Source: a virus. Taken from it: DNA of 30,002 nucleotides. Under the pieces are notes generated by a model that did not search any database, was not told where the DNA came from, and was given only the letters and a program-made list of their open reading frames with translations. Positions within the stretch are counted from its first letter, which is position 1, and each line of letters starts with the position of its first letter. This document shows, piece after piece, positions 7,091-15,759 of this stretch. A program made the translations under genes and the position numbers. Location: positions 1-30,002 of IMG/VR virus record IMGVR_UViG_3300025086_000149; one strand, written 5' to 3'.

Positions 7091-10000
7091 CTACCTACGA
7101 AGGACGGCCTTGTCTTCTGTGATGTCCAAAACACCTGCTTCTGTAGGCACGCTCATGCGCTTGGGAGGCTCGGAGTCTTCCGATTCTTCTTCAATGTCTT
7201 CGTCTTCTCCGGGGCGCTTTCGGTTGTCGTAGTCGGGCATGGTCTTCTCATCGTGGAGATTGGTCGGACCCATGGGTGATTCGATGGGTGTTGCGTAGTC
7301 AAAGCCCAGACCCTTCGCACCTGCGTTGGCTGCGCCTACAGCACCAATGCTACTCTTGAGAAAGCGGTCGACAAGTTCCAGACCTTTGACGAGCACCTTG
7401 GCCTTCTGACGATTGTCCCACCAAGAAGTGTCCTTGACCTTCTTGGGTTCAATGAGAGGTTCAGCCTCCTCTTCGGATTCATGCACCTCCTCTTTGATTT
7501 CAAGGTTAGCCTTGAGCAAAGCGCCTGCTACCGGTCCCCAGTAAGGTCGCTGACTTTCAGACAGGCGAATGATGTAGCGGTTGTCGGCCAAGGGACTATG
7601 CAGCGTCCACATGCCACCAGATTCTGTCGCCTTATAGAGCACGTCGCCTTGCGGCATGACGACACGAACGCCTGTGCTGGCTCGCTCGACTTCGCAAAGC
7701 CACTGCGGTCCGACTGACTTCGCCAGAAGACCCAGCGTTTCGCGGCTGACCAGAGGCTCGCCCTCGGCCTCACCTTCAATCTCAGAGCCCATGATGGTGA
7801 ACACTGGGTCTTCGACTGAGTTCTCAACACGACTGACGTTGGCGACGTTGACGCGAACGTGGTCACCTTCGTTGAACTTCTCAGGACTGTTGAACGCTGC
7901 GCCCACATCCATGTAGGTGTCGCCGTCGGCCTCGACCGCGCGGCTGCCAATGGCCTCTTCACGTGTAATAGGGCCAGTGCCGAGACGGTACGTGTAGGGA
8001 CCTACACCCCGTCGCTCAAGCACACGGAGCACCACGTCTTGGCCGGGACGTAGCATGACCCACTTGGGATGACGCATCTCACCAGCCATGTAGACCGACT
8101 TCGCGTCTCGGAGCAGAATGTTCTCATGGTCTTTCTGCAACGACTCAACGGCCAACTTCAGACCCTCGTCGTCGGTTAGGCGTGTGTCGCTGGCGCTCGG
8201 CGTGTGAATGTTGTCGATACCTTCCATGCCGCCACGTAGAATTTTGATGCGGTCGTTGAGGGGTACGTCGTGAACTTCCTTGCCGGCAAACTCAAGCACG
8301 TCGAAGATGTAGTAGCCGTCTTCCAACTTGACGACGTCCGCTTTGTACTCGTGGTCGGTGACCTTCTGAAAGTTCTCTTTGTCCTCGTCGGACAGCGAGA
8401 ACGTCGACGTGATGTCGTCGTCATCGTCCTTCTCAACAAAGCCTCGCTCGCCTTCCGGCATGTGCGAAACAATCCAGTCACCTGTGAAACCGCGCAGATG
8501 CTCCAAGTCTTCCAACTTGAAAATGCGGTGCATCGGCTGGAGCAAGGGGACTTTCGGACCCAACTCTTTGCGGATGATGTCTGGGTTGGTCAGGTCGGCC
8601 AGCCCCAACTCAGACTTCACCGAGTTCGTGCTCCCCTGATTGCGTGCAAGCCCTGTCGACGTCGGCTTCGTGTGAGCAGCCTGTCGCTCAAGCGTGTTGA
8701 GTGCTGTACGAGCACCGGCGTGGTCAGGATGCTTCAGCATGTGCATCCATGCGGCAGGGGCGACGGCATTCCAAATGGTTTCCGTGGGTTGGACAAGACG
8801 CATGGGGATGCCCTGCGCACTCGGCATAATGCTGACCTCGCCGTCGAATCCGATGCGGAAATTGAAGTTCGGATGGAACAGGTCGCCGTATTCGTGCGCC
8901 AAGCCCGAGGAGTTGTACAGACTGTGGACTGAGTGCCCATGCGGACCCGCTGCATCGACCGGCACGGGTGCTCTACCGCGCTTCGTTTCCGTGACCGACG
9001 AAGCCGCCTCGACTTCGGGCAGGAAGGTGACGAGGCTGTCGAGATGCTGCTTGGTGTTCCAATACTTGCGCTCGCGCTGGTTGCCGCCGCCAGCAGGCTT
9101 CTTGGTCAGAGGTTCGTATTCACTGCGCCGTGAGTCCGCGTTATACGCTTGCGTGAACTGCATACCCAATTGCTGGTTGCGCTCATCTGCCTGATAGCCG
9201 ATGGTGCGGTGAACGCGACCGACATCCAGTTGCACGTCCATAGCAGCGCGCTGCTTCTTCATCTTCTCAGCCTCGGCAGCGATGTCGCGGTCAGGGTGCA
9301 GTTTCTCCATCAACTGGCGCACGGACATCACAGGCGCAGGCGGCAGACCCGCACTCATTCGTGGAATGATGACCTCTTGCAGGTAGTCGCTTGCCAACTT
9401 CGTATCGTGAGGAGAGTTGGCGTCGAGACCAAGATGCTGGAGCATATTGTTGAACGTCTCTCCTACGTCTGCCATGGGGTCAAACTCGAACGGCTCTCCG
9501 TGCTCATGCCCAAGGCTCTTGATTTCATGACCAAGGCCAGCGTGACGCTTCTGTCCCACCTCATGCTCGGTCGTACCCATGGTGTGGATGCCGTGCGTTC
9601 CGTGAGGAGCGGCGTGAAGGAACTCGTTGCCCATGCGAGCCAGCATGCGCATGTTGGCCTCGACCGTTTCGTGAGGCAAGTTGGGGTTGAGGATGTGGTC
9701 CCGCGTTTCGGGGTCCATGCGGTCAACAATGTGCCGCACGGCTTGACCGATGGCGTGGTCGTCAGCACGGAGCCGGTCGGCGAGGACGTTGCGTTTTCGA
9801 TGAGCCTGACCTGCTTTGGGACTGAGTGTAGCAGTCACCTGAGAACCAGTCTCAGACAGCCCTGTTTCGAGGCGAGCCAACTCCTCGTTGAGTTCGGACA
9901 TCTGGTCGCGGTAAGCCTGAAGTTGACTTCGCGTCGCACCTTCGCTCTGAGCCTGAGCCATCTCATTCTGCAGCGCTCCGACACGCTCAGCGAGCATGAA

Positions 10001-12838
10001 GTAACGCTCTTGGTCTTCGGTCGCAGGCTGAGCCTCGCTGATGCGTGGCTCCAACTCACCGGAAGGAGCGGTGCCTGCAGGGAAATTGACGCCGTAGTTG
10101 ACCATCACGTTAGTATCGGGGTCGTCGTCCAGAGGCGCCTCGCCAAAGCGGTACATGCGGCGCTCGTGAGTCGAGTGCAATCGCTCTTTGCGACGAGCGT
10201 ATTCTTCTTCCAACTCTTGCTGGCGACCTTCAGGAGCGACGCGCATGCGCTGCTCAAACTCAGCGTCCAGTGCCGCCAATTCGCGTGCAAGGTCTGCGGA
10301 GGCAGGTGGCTCATCCCGATGCTGCAACTCCTCCATCTGCGCGTCGTGGTCCGCCAGACTGGACGTAAGGCGACCGCGGTCATCGGTCAAATGAAAGACG
10401 TGCTGCTGCGGGTCCATGGGGGCACGAGCAAAGCCCATCATGGTCGCAATGGCATGATGATGCTGACTGTGATGCTTGTCGAACGTCTCCTCGTTGTAGG
10501 CACCACCTGCAACACCGAAGGGGTTCTGCCCAGTCAAGTGCTCTGATTCTTTCCCAGTTCTGCGTTGATGAGCCAATTCCGCAGCCTCCCTGTCGCCAGA
10601 TTCACGGGCATCATGGTATTCACGCGCCAACGTGTTGTGGTATGCACCGTCAACCGTGGTCGCGTGGCGGTTATAGTGTGCGTTTTGGCCACCTGAGCCC
10701 TTGATGCGCGACGACACGGACACGTTGTGCGGGTTCATGGTCGAGCCCGCGTCAGCATAAGTCGGCTCCCCTCTTGGGTCTGAATCTGCGGTACCTTGCC
10801 CTACATTTTGAACAGTGACCAACTTTTTACCCTGCATCATGCGGAACAGTTGCGCTTCGCGCTGACCAAACGGCCCGATGAAGGGGACCATCGAGGCCCC
10901 GTCATCTTCGTGACGTGTCCTAATACCAGTGCGTGTGCGTGAAAACATCAGGCTGTCTTCTTGCTTTCCGCGAAGCCCAGCAACGCCAGTTCGCGCTTCG
11001 ACAGGGTTGAACTGTGTCGTGGTCTGAGGCACCAACTCTTCACCATAGAACTCGGCCAGCGCCTTCGCCTCTTCGTCGGGAGGGAGTTCAACTTCTTCTG
11101 AATCGAACAACTTCGTGTGATGGTGAAGCAGGTTGAACAGTTCGTTGGGGCGCTTACCCATACCGCCACGCATCCATGGCTTTTTCCAGAACGTGGCCAA
11201 CGTCGTGTGGTCGCCGTTCGCATAGCCGTAGTGTTCCGGGTCAACATGCGTGCCGAAATGGAAGATACCGTGGTTAGTCGCCATGCGAGAGGCAGCCGCG
11301 ACCTCCTTGGCTGATTCTTCACGAGTGCGGAAGATTTCGTCAATCTCGTCTTGCGTGAACACCTTGTCGGGTCGACTGTGAAACATACCGCCGCCCAGTC
11401 CCAAGTAATGTGGTGCGCCGGCCGGCAAAAGTTTCCGAGTTTCTGGGTCCACACCCAACATCGCAGCCATCACCAAGTAGGAAGGTGCAACGCCCGGCTC
11501 CATGCTTCCATCGGCTCTTTTTCGAGGTTCCGTCGAGCGGTGAGTGACGCTGACGGTGCCATCAGTATGCTGTGTGATGTGAGGTGTTTGACTGGTAAGA
11601 AGCAGGTCCTTAGGTTGCAGTTGATAGCCGTTCAATCGAGCATCCTCCTGCAAACGCAAGTTGTACTCCTTGACGGCACGCTCCCAAGCATTACCTTCCT
11701 TACCTGCTGTGCTATGGTTCCTCATGGCGCTGAGCCCGTGCACCTTCTCGACGTACTCAGCCTTCTCAGGTAGGCGGATGGGTCGATTCATCACAGGCTC
11801 AGTTGGCATGCCGACCGGACGCACCCAGTGGTCGTAAAGTCCAGAAAAGCGTTGGTGAAAGTTGCGAACAAAGCGAGGTATCAGATTGGCCCCGTTGGCT
11901 ATACCGGGGACACTGAACGGCTTCTGTGATTTGGAAGCACCGTGTTCGCGCAAGTGCTCGTAGAAATCGTGCCGCTGCTCAGGCGTCAGCCACTCAAGCC
12001 CCATGAGGTAGTCCATCAGACCAAAATCCTGTGACCACTCAGCCTTGCGCTGATTCATGTGAGCATCACGCTTCGCTTGCTCGCCCTGCTGCACCGTGAG
12101 TTCGCCACGACCGACAGCGTCGTCAATTTGACTGGACGCTTCTTGCCCTTGACCTCTCGACCATTTCAGGTAGTTCTCGTCGTAGAGACCATGGTTGGTT
12201 GCGTATTCAGTGTCCAGTTCACCGTAGTGGTGAGGCTTGAGCATGAAGCGGTGGTCACCTTCACGGGCATGCGTTTCCCAATCGGCCTCACGCGCACTGT
12301 CGTGTTCGCTTTGACCGCTGCTGTAAAAGTCCGCGACATGCTCGTGGTAGCGGTCGTGCAGTGGGTTGAACTGTGCGGAGCCCAACGGGTCGTGCGTTCG
12401 GTAGGGGTCCTCGGCGTTGCCGTCGACCATCTCAAACCCACGACCAGTAAGCGATTGACCGGGCTCAGGAGGGACGACGCGCATTTCGTCATAGGACGGG
12501 TTGTCGGCCAAGCCCATGCCGGCACCGTGACTCAGCGCATAACCGACTTGCGACTGCGCAAGGCCAGAGCCCACCATGGGACCTGCTTCAGCCTCAGCCT
12601 CCAGACTCACCGCGCCCTGTGTGCCAGTGGTCTGGGATTCGTCTTCCTTGCGGATGACGGCGTGGAACATCTTGACGAGTGCATCATCGCCAGCGTCGAG
12701 GAGGTAGCCGTGGCGCTCTGCGTTCACGACTGCGAGGAAGAAGTCTGCGCCGGCATCGGCCTTCCCAATGCCGTCGAGCAGTGAGGCGGTGAAGGTCTGC
12801 CTTGCCCTGTCGAGGGAATCGAGGGGACCGTCTCGCAT
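7091..12838 (-). CDS. Giant probable virion protein (1915 aa) with inactive DNA-ligase-like domain
   Basis: The largest gene of the window. Most of it is hydrophilic, rich in His, Glu, Gln and Gly, with no signal peptide or membrane segment. Residues about 830-1000 form heptad-like coiled coils (ELAALDAEFEQRM, ELEEEYARRKERL, MSELNEELARLETGL). Residues about 1435-1680 follow the order of ATP-dependent DNA ligase motifs: VSHMPEGERGFVEK for motif I (usually EpKxDGxR; Met1460 replaces the nucleotidyl Lys), YYIFDVLEFAGKEV for motif III, ENILLRD (1572-1578) for motif IV and KWVMLRPG (1592-1599) for motif V, then an OB-like stretch (EGDHVRVNVANVSR). The key lysines are replaced, so ligation is unlikely; DNA binding or a structural role may remain. 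The acidic C-terminus is low-complexity. The gene sits between small portal-side genes and the protease, suggesting an internal head or ejected protein. Confidence 0.75.
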   Translation of the reverse strand: MRDGPLDSLDRARQTFTASLLDGIGKADAGADFFLAVVNAERHGYLLDAGDDALVKMFHAVIRKEDESQTTGTQGAVSLEAEAEAGPMVGSGLAQSQVGYALSHGAGMGLADNPSYDEMRVVPPEPGQSLTGRGFEMVDGNAEDPYRTHDPLGSAQFNPLHDRYHEHVADFYSSGQSEHDSAREADWETHAREGDHRFMLKPHHYGELDTEYATNHGLYDENYLKWSRGQGQEASSQIDDAVGRGELTVQQGEQAKRDAHMNQRKAEWSQDFGLMDYLMGLEWLTPEQRHDFYEHLREHGASKSQKPFSVPGIANGANLIPRFVRNFHQRFSGLYDHWVRPVGMPTEPVMNRPIRLPEKAEYVEKVHGLSAMRNHSTAGKEGNAWERAVKEYNLRLQEDARLNGYQLQPKDLLLTSQTPHITQHTDGTVSVTHRSTEPRKRADGSMEPGVAPSYLVMAAMLGVDPETRKLLPAGAPHYLGLGGGMFHSRPDKVFTQDEIDEIFRTREESAKEVAAASRMATNHGIFHFGTHVDPEHYGYANGDHTTLATFWKKPWMRGGMGKRPNELFNLLHHHTKLFDSEEVELPPDEEAKALAEFYGEELVPQTTTQFNPVEARTGVAGLRGKQEDSLMFSRTRTGIRTRHEDDGASMVPFIGPFGQREAQLFRMMQGKKLVTVQNVGQGTADSDPRGEPTYADAGSTMNPHNVSVSSRIKGSGGQNAHYNRHATTVDGAYHNTLAREYHDARESGDREAAELAHQRRTGKESEHLTGQNPFGVAGGAYNEETFDKHHSQHHHAIATMMGFARAPMDPQQHVFHLTDDRGRLTSSLADHDAQMEELQHRDEPPASADLARELAALDAEFEQRMRVAPEGRQQELEEEYARRKERLHSTHERRMYRFGEAPLDDDPDTNVMVNYGVNFPAGTAPSGELEPRISEAQPATEDQERYFMLAERVGALQNEMAQAQSEGATRSQLQAYRDQMSELNEELARLETGLSETGSQVTATLSPKAGQAHRKRNVLADRLRADDHAIGQAVRHIVDRMDPETRDHILNPNLPHETVEANMRMLARMGNEFLHAAPHGTHGIHTMGTTEHEVGQKRHAGLGHEIKSLGHEHGEPFEFDPMADVGETFNNMLQHLGLDANSPHDTKLASDYLQEVIIPRMSAGLPPAPVMSVRQLMEKLHPDRDIAAEAEKMKKQRAAMDVQLDVGRVHRTIGYQADERNQQLGMQFTQAYNADSRRSEYEPLTKKPAGGGNQRERKYWNTKQHLDSLVTFLPEVEAASSVTETKRGRAPVPVDAAGPHGHSVHSLYNSSGLAHEYGDLFHPNFNFRIGFDGEVSIMPSAQGIPMRLVQPTETIWNAVAPAAWMHMLKHPDHAGARTALNTLERQAAHTKPTSTGLARNQGSTNSVKSELGLADLTNPDIIRKELGPKVPLLQPMHRIFKLEDLEHLRGFTGDWIVSHMPEGERGFVEKDDDDDITSTFSLSDEDKENFQKVTDHEYKADVVKLEDGYYIFDVLEFAGKEVHDVPLNDRIKILRGGMEGIDNIHTPSASDTRLTDDEGLKLAVESLQKDHENILLRDAKSVYMAGEMRHPKWVMLRPGQDVVLRVLERRGVGPYTYRLGTGPITREEAIGSRAVEADGDTYMDVGAAFNSPEKFNEGDHVRVNVANVSRVENSVEDPVFTIMGSEIEGEAEGEPLVSRETLGLLAKSVGPQWLCEVERASTGVRVVMPQGDVLYKATESGGMWTLHSPLADNRYIIRLSESQRPYWGPVAGALLKANLEIKEEVHESEEEAEPLIEPKKVKDTSWWDNRQKAKVLVKGLELVDRFLKSSIGAVGAANAGAKGLGFDYATPIESPMGPTNLHDEKTMPDYDNRKRPGEDEDIEEESEDSEPPKRMSVPTEAGVLDITEDKAVLRR

Positions 12839-12855
12839 CCGTCATCACCAGCCGC

Positions 12856-13254
12856 TCAGTTCAGACGGCTGGACAAACGGTCCACGGACTTCTTCACGTC
12901 GGTCATGGTTGGACCGTCACCGCCTTTGAAGTTCTCAAGAGCACCTGTCGTGCTGAATGCAGTTGGGTAGTAAGGCGACTCTCTGGTCAAGACGTCGCTG
13001 TTCTCGGAGATGGCGCCCTTGTTGGCCACGTCTTCAACCTCAGGGACTGAGTTGTTGGTGTAGTAATGTGCAGATTGCACGTTGTCTTTCCCACCGCTCT
13101 GCGTCATGAATTGAGTCTGGCCAATCGTAGAGCCCTCTTTCTGTTCGTAGGCGGGCATGCTTCCTTCCTTCTTGGCGATACGGTCTTCAAGGGCCTTGGC
13201 TGCCTTGAGTAGTTCGGTGGCTTTGTCGCTTCCGGCTTCGTATCGTGGACGCAT
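12856..13254 (-). CDS. Small hypothetical protein near portal (132 aa)
   Basis: A soluble protein that begins MRPRYEAGSDKATELLKAAK. The first 35 residues form a basic amphipathic helix (ELLKAAKALEDRIAKKEG); the rest is polar with little predicted structure, and a short C-terminal helix (DVKKSVDRLSSRLN) ends it. The ATG at 13254 follows GGAG by eight bases. A GTG at 13263, which overlaps the previous TGA as GTGA, is an alternative that adds three residues. The family is not recognised. Its tight packing between the coiled-coil gene and the giant-protein gene suggests a minor virion or assembly role. Confidence 0.6.
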   Translation of the reverse strand: MRPRYEAGSDKATELLKAAKALEDRIAKKEGSMPAYEQKEGSTIGQTQFMTQSGGKDNVQSAHYYTNNSVPEVEDVANKGAISENSDVLTRESPYYPTAFSTTGALENFKGGDGPTMTDVKKSVDRLSSRLN

Positions 13255-13259
13255 TTTTC

Positions 13260-13631
13260 TCACTCCATTCCCATTGGTTGGCCGATGGCCCCAGACTCCT
13301 TGGCTTGGTCAGCAAGAGCGTGAATGTCGGACCAGTCCATCTTGTGGAAATCTGCGTTGGTAGTTGGCACATCAATGTCTGAGCCGTCCTGACCCTTGAG
13401 GATGAAGTCATCAACTTCTCCTCGGAACCCATCTTGAAGCACGTCTTCAGGGCGCTGCGTTGCTGCCGACACGAAGCCAGCCTTGCGAAGCATTGCAGAC
13501 GGATTGCGCATCATACGCTTGAGTTCTTCATTCTCAGCCTTGAGGACCTGCATGTTGTTGTCCATGCTTTCCATCTTGCTGATGAGGGCGCCCATGAGGC
13601 GCTCAGCGGTGTTTCCCTCTCCCTCAGTCAC
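13260..13631 (-). CDS. Small coiled-coil protein (123 aa)
   Basis: It starts with GTG at 13631, four bases after GAGGTGA, which is fused to the upstream stop. Residues about 8-45 form a strong coiled coil (LISKMESMDNNMQVLKAENE). The C-terminal half is acidic with the segment FHKMDWSDIHALADQAKESG. That segment resembles in style the end of the scaffold domain (MGWDEVHRLAGSVFEA): a D/E-rich W-x-[DE]-[IV]-H-x-LA pattern occurs in both. The meaning is unknown, but both could dock to the same partner. No enzyme motif is seen. Confidence 0.6.
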   Translation of the reverse strand: MTEGEGNTAERLMGALISKMESMDNNMQVLKAENEELKRMMRNPSAMLRKAGFVSAATQRPEDVLQDGFRGEVDDFILKGQDGSDIDVPTTNADFHKMDWSDIHALADQAKESGAIGQPMGME

Positions 13632-13640
13632 GCGCTCACC

Positions 13641-13982
13641 TCAGATGGTGCGGTTGGACAAACGTCGGTTGACCATGCCCACGCGGTTGGTACGAACCAT
13701 GCCGGGGAGAATGTTCTCGGTGGGCGCGTGTACGTTGTGCACCTCACTGGTCATCTTGCGGACGGGGACGCCGCCAGCGTAAATGTCGTTGATGCCGATG
13801 CGGCGGTCATTGGCTTTGACGATGGAACTGTCGATGTCCCTTCCAAGGTAGTCCGCGAACTTCAGCACCTCGTTGATGTGGTCGCGTGCCGAAACGGTGT
13901 CTTGCTCTTCAAGCGCCTTATAGAAACCATCAACGTGAGTGCGCATCTTGCGCGCCATTGGGTCCAACTTCTTCAGGTCCAT
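13641..13982 (-). CDS. Small hypothetical protein after portal (113 aa)
   Basis: It begins MDLKKLDPMARKMRTHVDGF. An N-terminal helical hairpin (FYKALEEQDTVSARDHINEV, LKFADYLGRDI) is followed by an extended C-terminus with many Asn, Arg and Val. The ATG at 13982 is preceded by GGTGGGG about six bases away. A longer frame reaching back into the portal gene is open but its upstream part overlaps the portal and lacks a ribosome-binding site. The stop codon is fused to the next gene's ribosome-binding site. I do not recognise the family. Confidence 0.58.
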   Translation of the reverse strand: MDLKKLDPMARKMRTHVDGFYKALEEQDTVSARDHINEVLKFADYLGRDIDSSIVKANDRRIGINDIYAGGVPVRKMTSEVHNVHAPTENILPGMVRTNRVGMVNRRLSNRTI

Positions 13983-14022
13983 GCGAATCCCCACCACCGC
14001 TGTCGGCTTAAATGCTCCTGCG

Positions 14023-15759
14023 TCAAGCCCCCCGAGGACGGCGAGCGTCAAGGATGCTCTGGCCAGCCTGTTCGACGCCTCCCATAGGGGCGCCTCGTTG
14101 CTGAACACTGGAGAAGGGAGCGCCCGCACCCATGCTGGTGCGGTTCTGTGGACTGGCGGGACCGCGGTTCCTCAGACCGAAGCCCTCGCCGCCGGGGTTA
14201 GCCGCGCCGGGGACCTGTGCTTGACGACCCATCTGAGCAGCGAGTTGCGGCGGAATGTTCCGACCGGGCAAGGCTCCGGGCGTGCCCATGCCTCCACCCA
14301 TTTGCATACCACCCATGGGCTGACCCTGCGGCGGTGGCTGTGCGCCCGGCTCAGGTTGCTTGTAGATGAAGCGAATGTCTCGGCTGGCATCTTCGACCAG
14401 CGTGGGCTGATAACCCATCATCATCATGCGCTGCGCGATGTTGACTTCCATCTCATCGCGCCGTAGGCGTGTGACCTCGTCCTCTTCTTCGTTGGGATAG
14501 AGGCTCAACTTCCAATCGCTGACGTCCATCTGTTCAACCATGCGCGGGAAAAGATGCTCGGTGTAGACCTTGTGACCAAACTCAACTGCACGGTTGGTCA
14601 CCAGAATCTGCATACCTTCGTTGTTCAGGCCGCCGGACTTGCCGGTGTCCATCATGAACACGTTCGACACACCGTAGAATGCGGCGATGCGCTGGCGCAT
14701 CTCATCGCGTGCAGGGATGTACTGCATCTCCTCCAGAGAATCCATCAACTTGACCCAGTTCACGCCACCCTTACCATTACCTTCCGTAGCAATCTTAGGG
14801 ATGTAGTGCGGGTCGCGCTCCAACTTCTCATCCGTCGCCTTCCAAAACGACTTCATGGATTCAAGGTTTTCCGTGGTGATGCTCAAGATTCCACGAGGAA
14901 TGCGACGCTTCGAGTAGGCCGTGTACATGTAATTGTCCATGGCGGTCAACGTCATGGCTTGTCGCCAGAGCGTTGAGACAGGGCTTCGGCCGTAGAGTTT
15001 CGACGGCTGGTACTTGCTGACGTGGATGACTTCGCCTTTGAGGTAGTATTGCGTTTTGCCACTCCCAGCCGTGTTGACGTGATGCACGTCTTCCATCTCA
15101 GTGCCACACGTCGGGCAGAATTTGTCGTTCTCGGAATACGCCTTGACCTCGGTGCGGTGAATGGGGCAAACCCGGAAACGCCCGCCACGAACACCGCGCT
15201 TGTCGGCGATGATACGCATGAAGATAGGGTCGCCACGCACGACTTCTTTGATGCGATAGAAGGCCATTTCTTTCGTCTCAGGGTCCATGAAGTATTCTTT
15301 GATGAGGACGAGGAAAGCATCGTCGGTGATGTTGAGGTCGTACTCAATCTCACGCAGAACATCCATGAAAGTCTGTTCCATAGAGTTGCGTTGCTCAAGA
15401 AGCCAGCGAGCATAAACGAGTTGGTCGGGCTCAGGGTCACGCACTTCTCCACCACATTCGTTGCAGAGTTCAACGTCGTGCTGGTATTCTTTGTCGCATT
15501 CCGTACACTTCTTGTGAAACTTCTTCTCCCAACGGTAGCCACGGCGAAAGATTTCCTGCTGAAGCGTGCTAAGCACAGTGCGCAGGATGAGGTTTTCACT
15601 GGCCACGGCATACAGTGCAGGGATAGTGATACCTTGCACGAGGACAGGTTCTTGGATGCCTGTGGTCCACAGGGGCATCTGAGGCTCAGGCGTCGTCCTG
15701 CGACGGAACGGAGCACTCACAGATTCGAGCAAACGTCCGACACGACTCTTCTCCGCCAT
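14023..15759 (-). CDS. Portal protein with two zinc-binding insertions
   Basis: A 578-residue portal, the dodecameric head vertex through which DNA enters and leaves. Portal features are LVQGITIPALYAVASENLI at the N-terminus; EVIHVSKYQPSKLYGRSPVS in the stem/wing region; the long helix with LTAMDNYMYTAYSKRRIPRG; and AFYGVSNVFMMDTGKSGGLN before the crown. Two zinc sites are embedded in the wing part: C85-x2-C88-x10-C99-x2-C102 and C198-x2-H201-x13-C215-x2-C218. Such ribbons are not usual in characterised phage portals. The last about 100 residues are Gly, Pro, Met and Gln rich. The ATG at 15759 overlaps the TGA of the LAGLIDADG gene as TGATG, with GGAGGG about six bases upstream. A longer in-frame opening (to 15807) lies inside the upstream gene and is not needed. 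Confidence 0.85.
   Translation of the reverse strand: MAEKSRVGRLLESVSAPFRRRTTPEPQMPLWTTGIQEPVLVQGITIPALYAVASENLILRTVLSTLQQEIFRRGYRWEKKFHKKCTECDKEYQHDVELCNECGGEVRDPEPDQLVYARWLLEQRNSMEQTFMDVLREIEYDLNITDDAFLVLIKEYFMDPETKEMAFYRIKEVVRGDPIFMRIIADKRGVRGGRFRVCPIHRTEVKAYSENDKFCPTCGTEMEDVHHVNTAGSGKTQYYLKGEVIHVSKYQPSKLYGRSPVSTLWRQAMTLTAMDNYMYTAYSKRRIPRGILSITTENLESMKSFWKATDEKLERDPHYIPKIATEGNGKGGVNWVKLMDSLEEMQYIPARDEMRQRIAAFYGVSNVFMMDTGKSGGLNNEGMQILVTNRAVEFGHKVYTEHLFPRMVEQMDVSDWKLSLYPNEEEDEVTRLRRDEMEVNIAQRMMMMGYQPTLVEDASRDIRFIYKQPEPGAQPPPQGQPMGGMQMGGGMGTPGALPGRNIPPQLAAQMGRQAQVPGAANPGGEGFGLRNRGPASPQNRTSMGAGAPFSSVQQRGAPMGGVEQAGQSILDARRPRGA

Noticed and set aside
7800-8530. Active DNA ligase
   Set aside because: The nucleotidyl lysine of motif I and the lysines of motifs IV and V are all replaced, so enzymatic ligation is not supported.
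9149-10546. 465-codon open frame on the plus strand
   Set aside because: It is antisense to the giant virion gene, has no ribosome-binding site or recognisable domain, and low-complexity His/Val/Leu content typical of a shadow frame.
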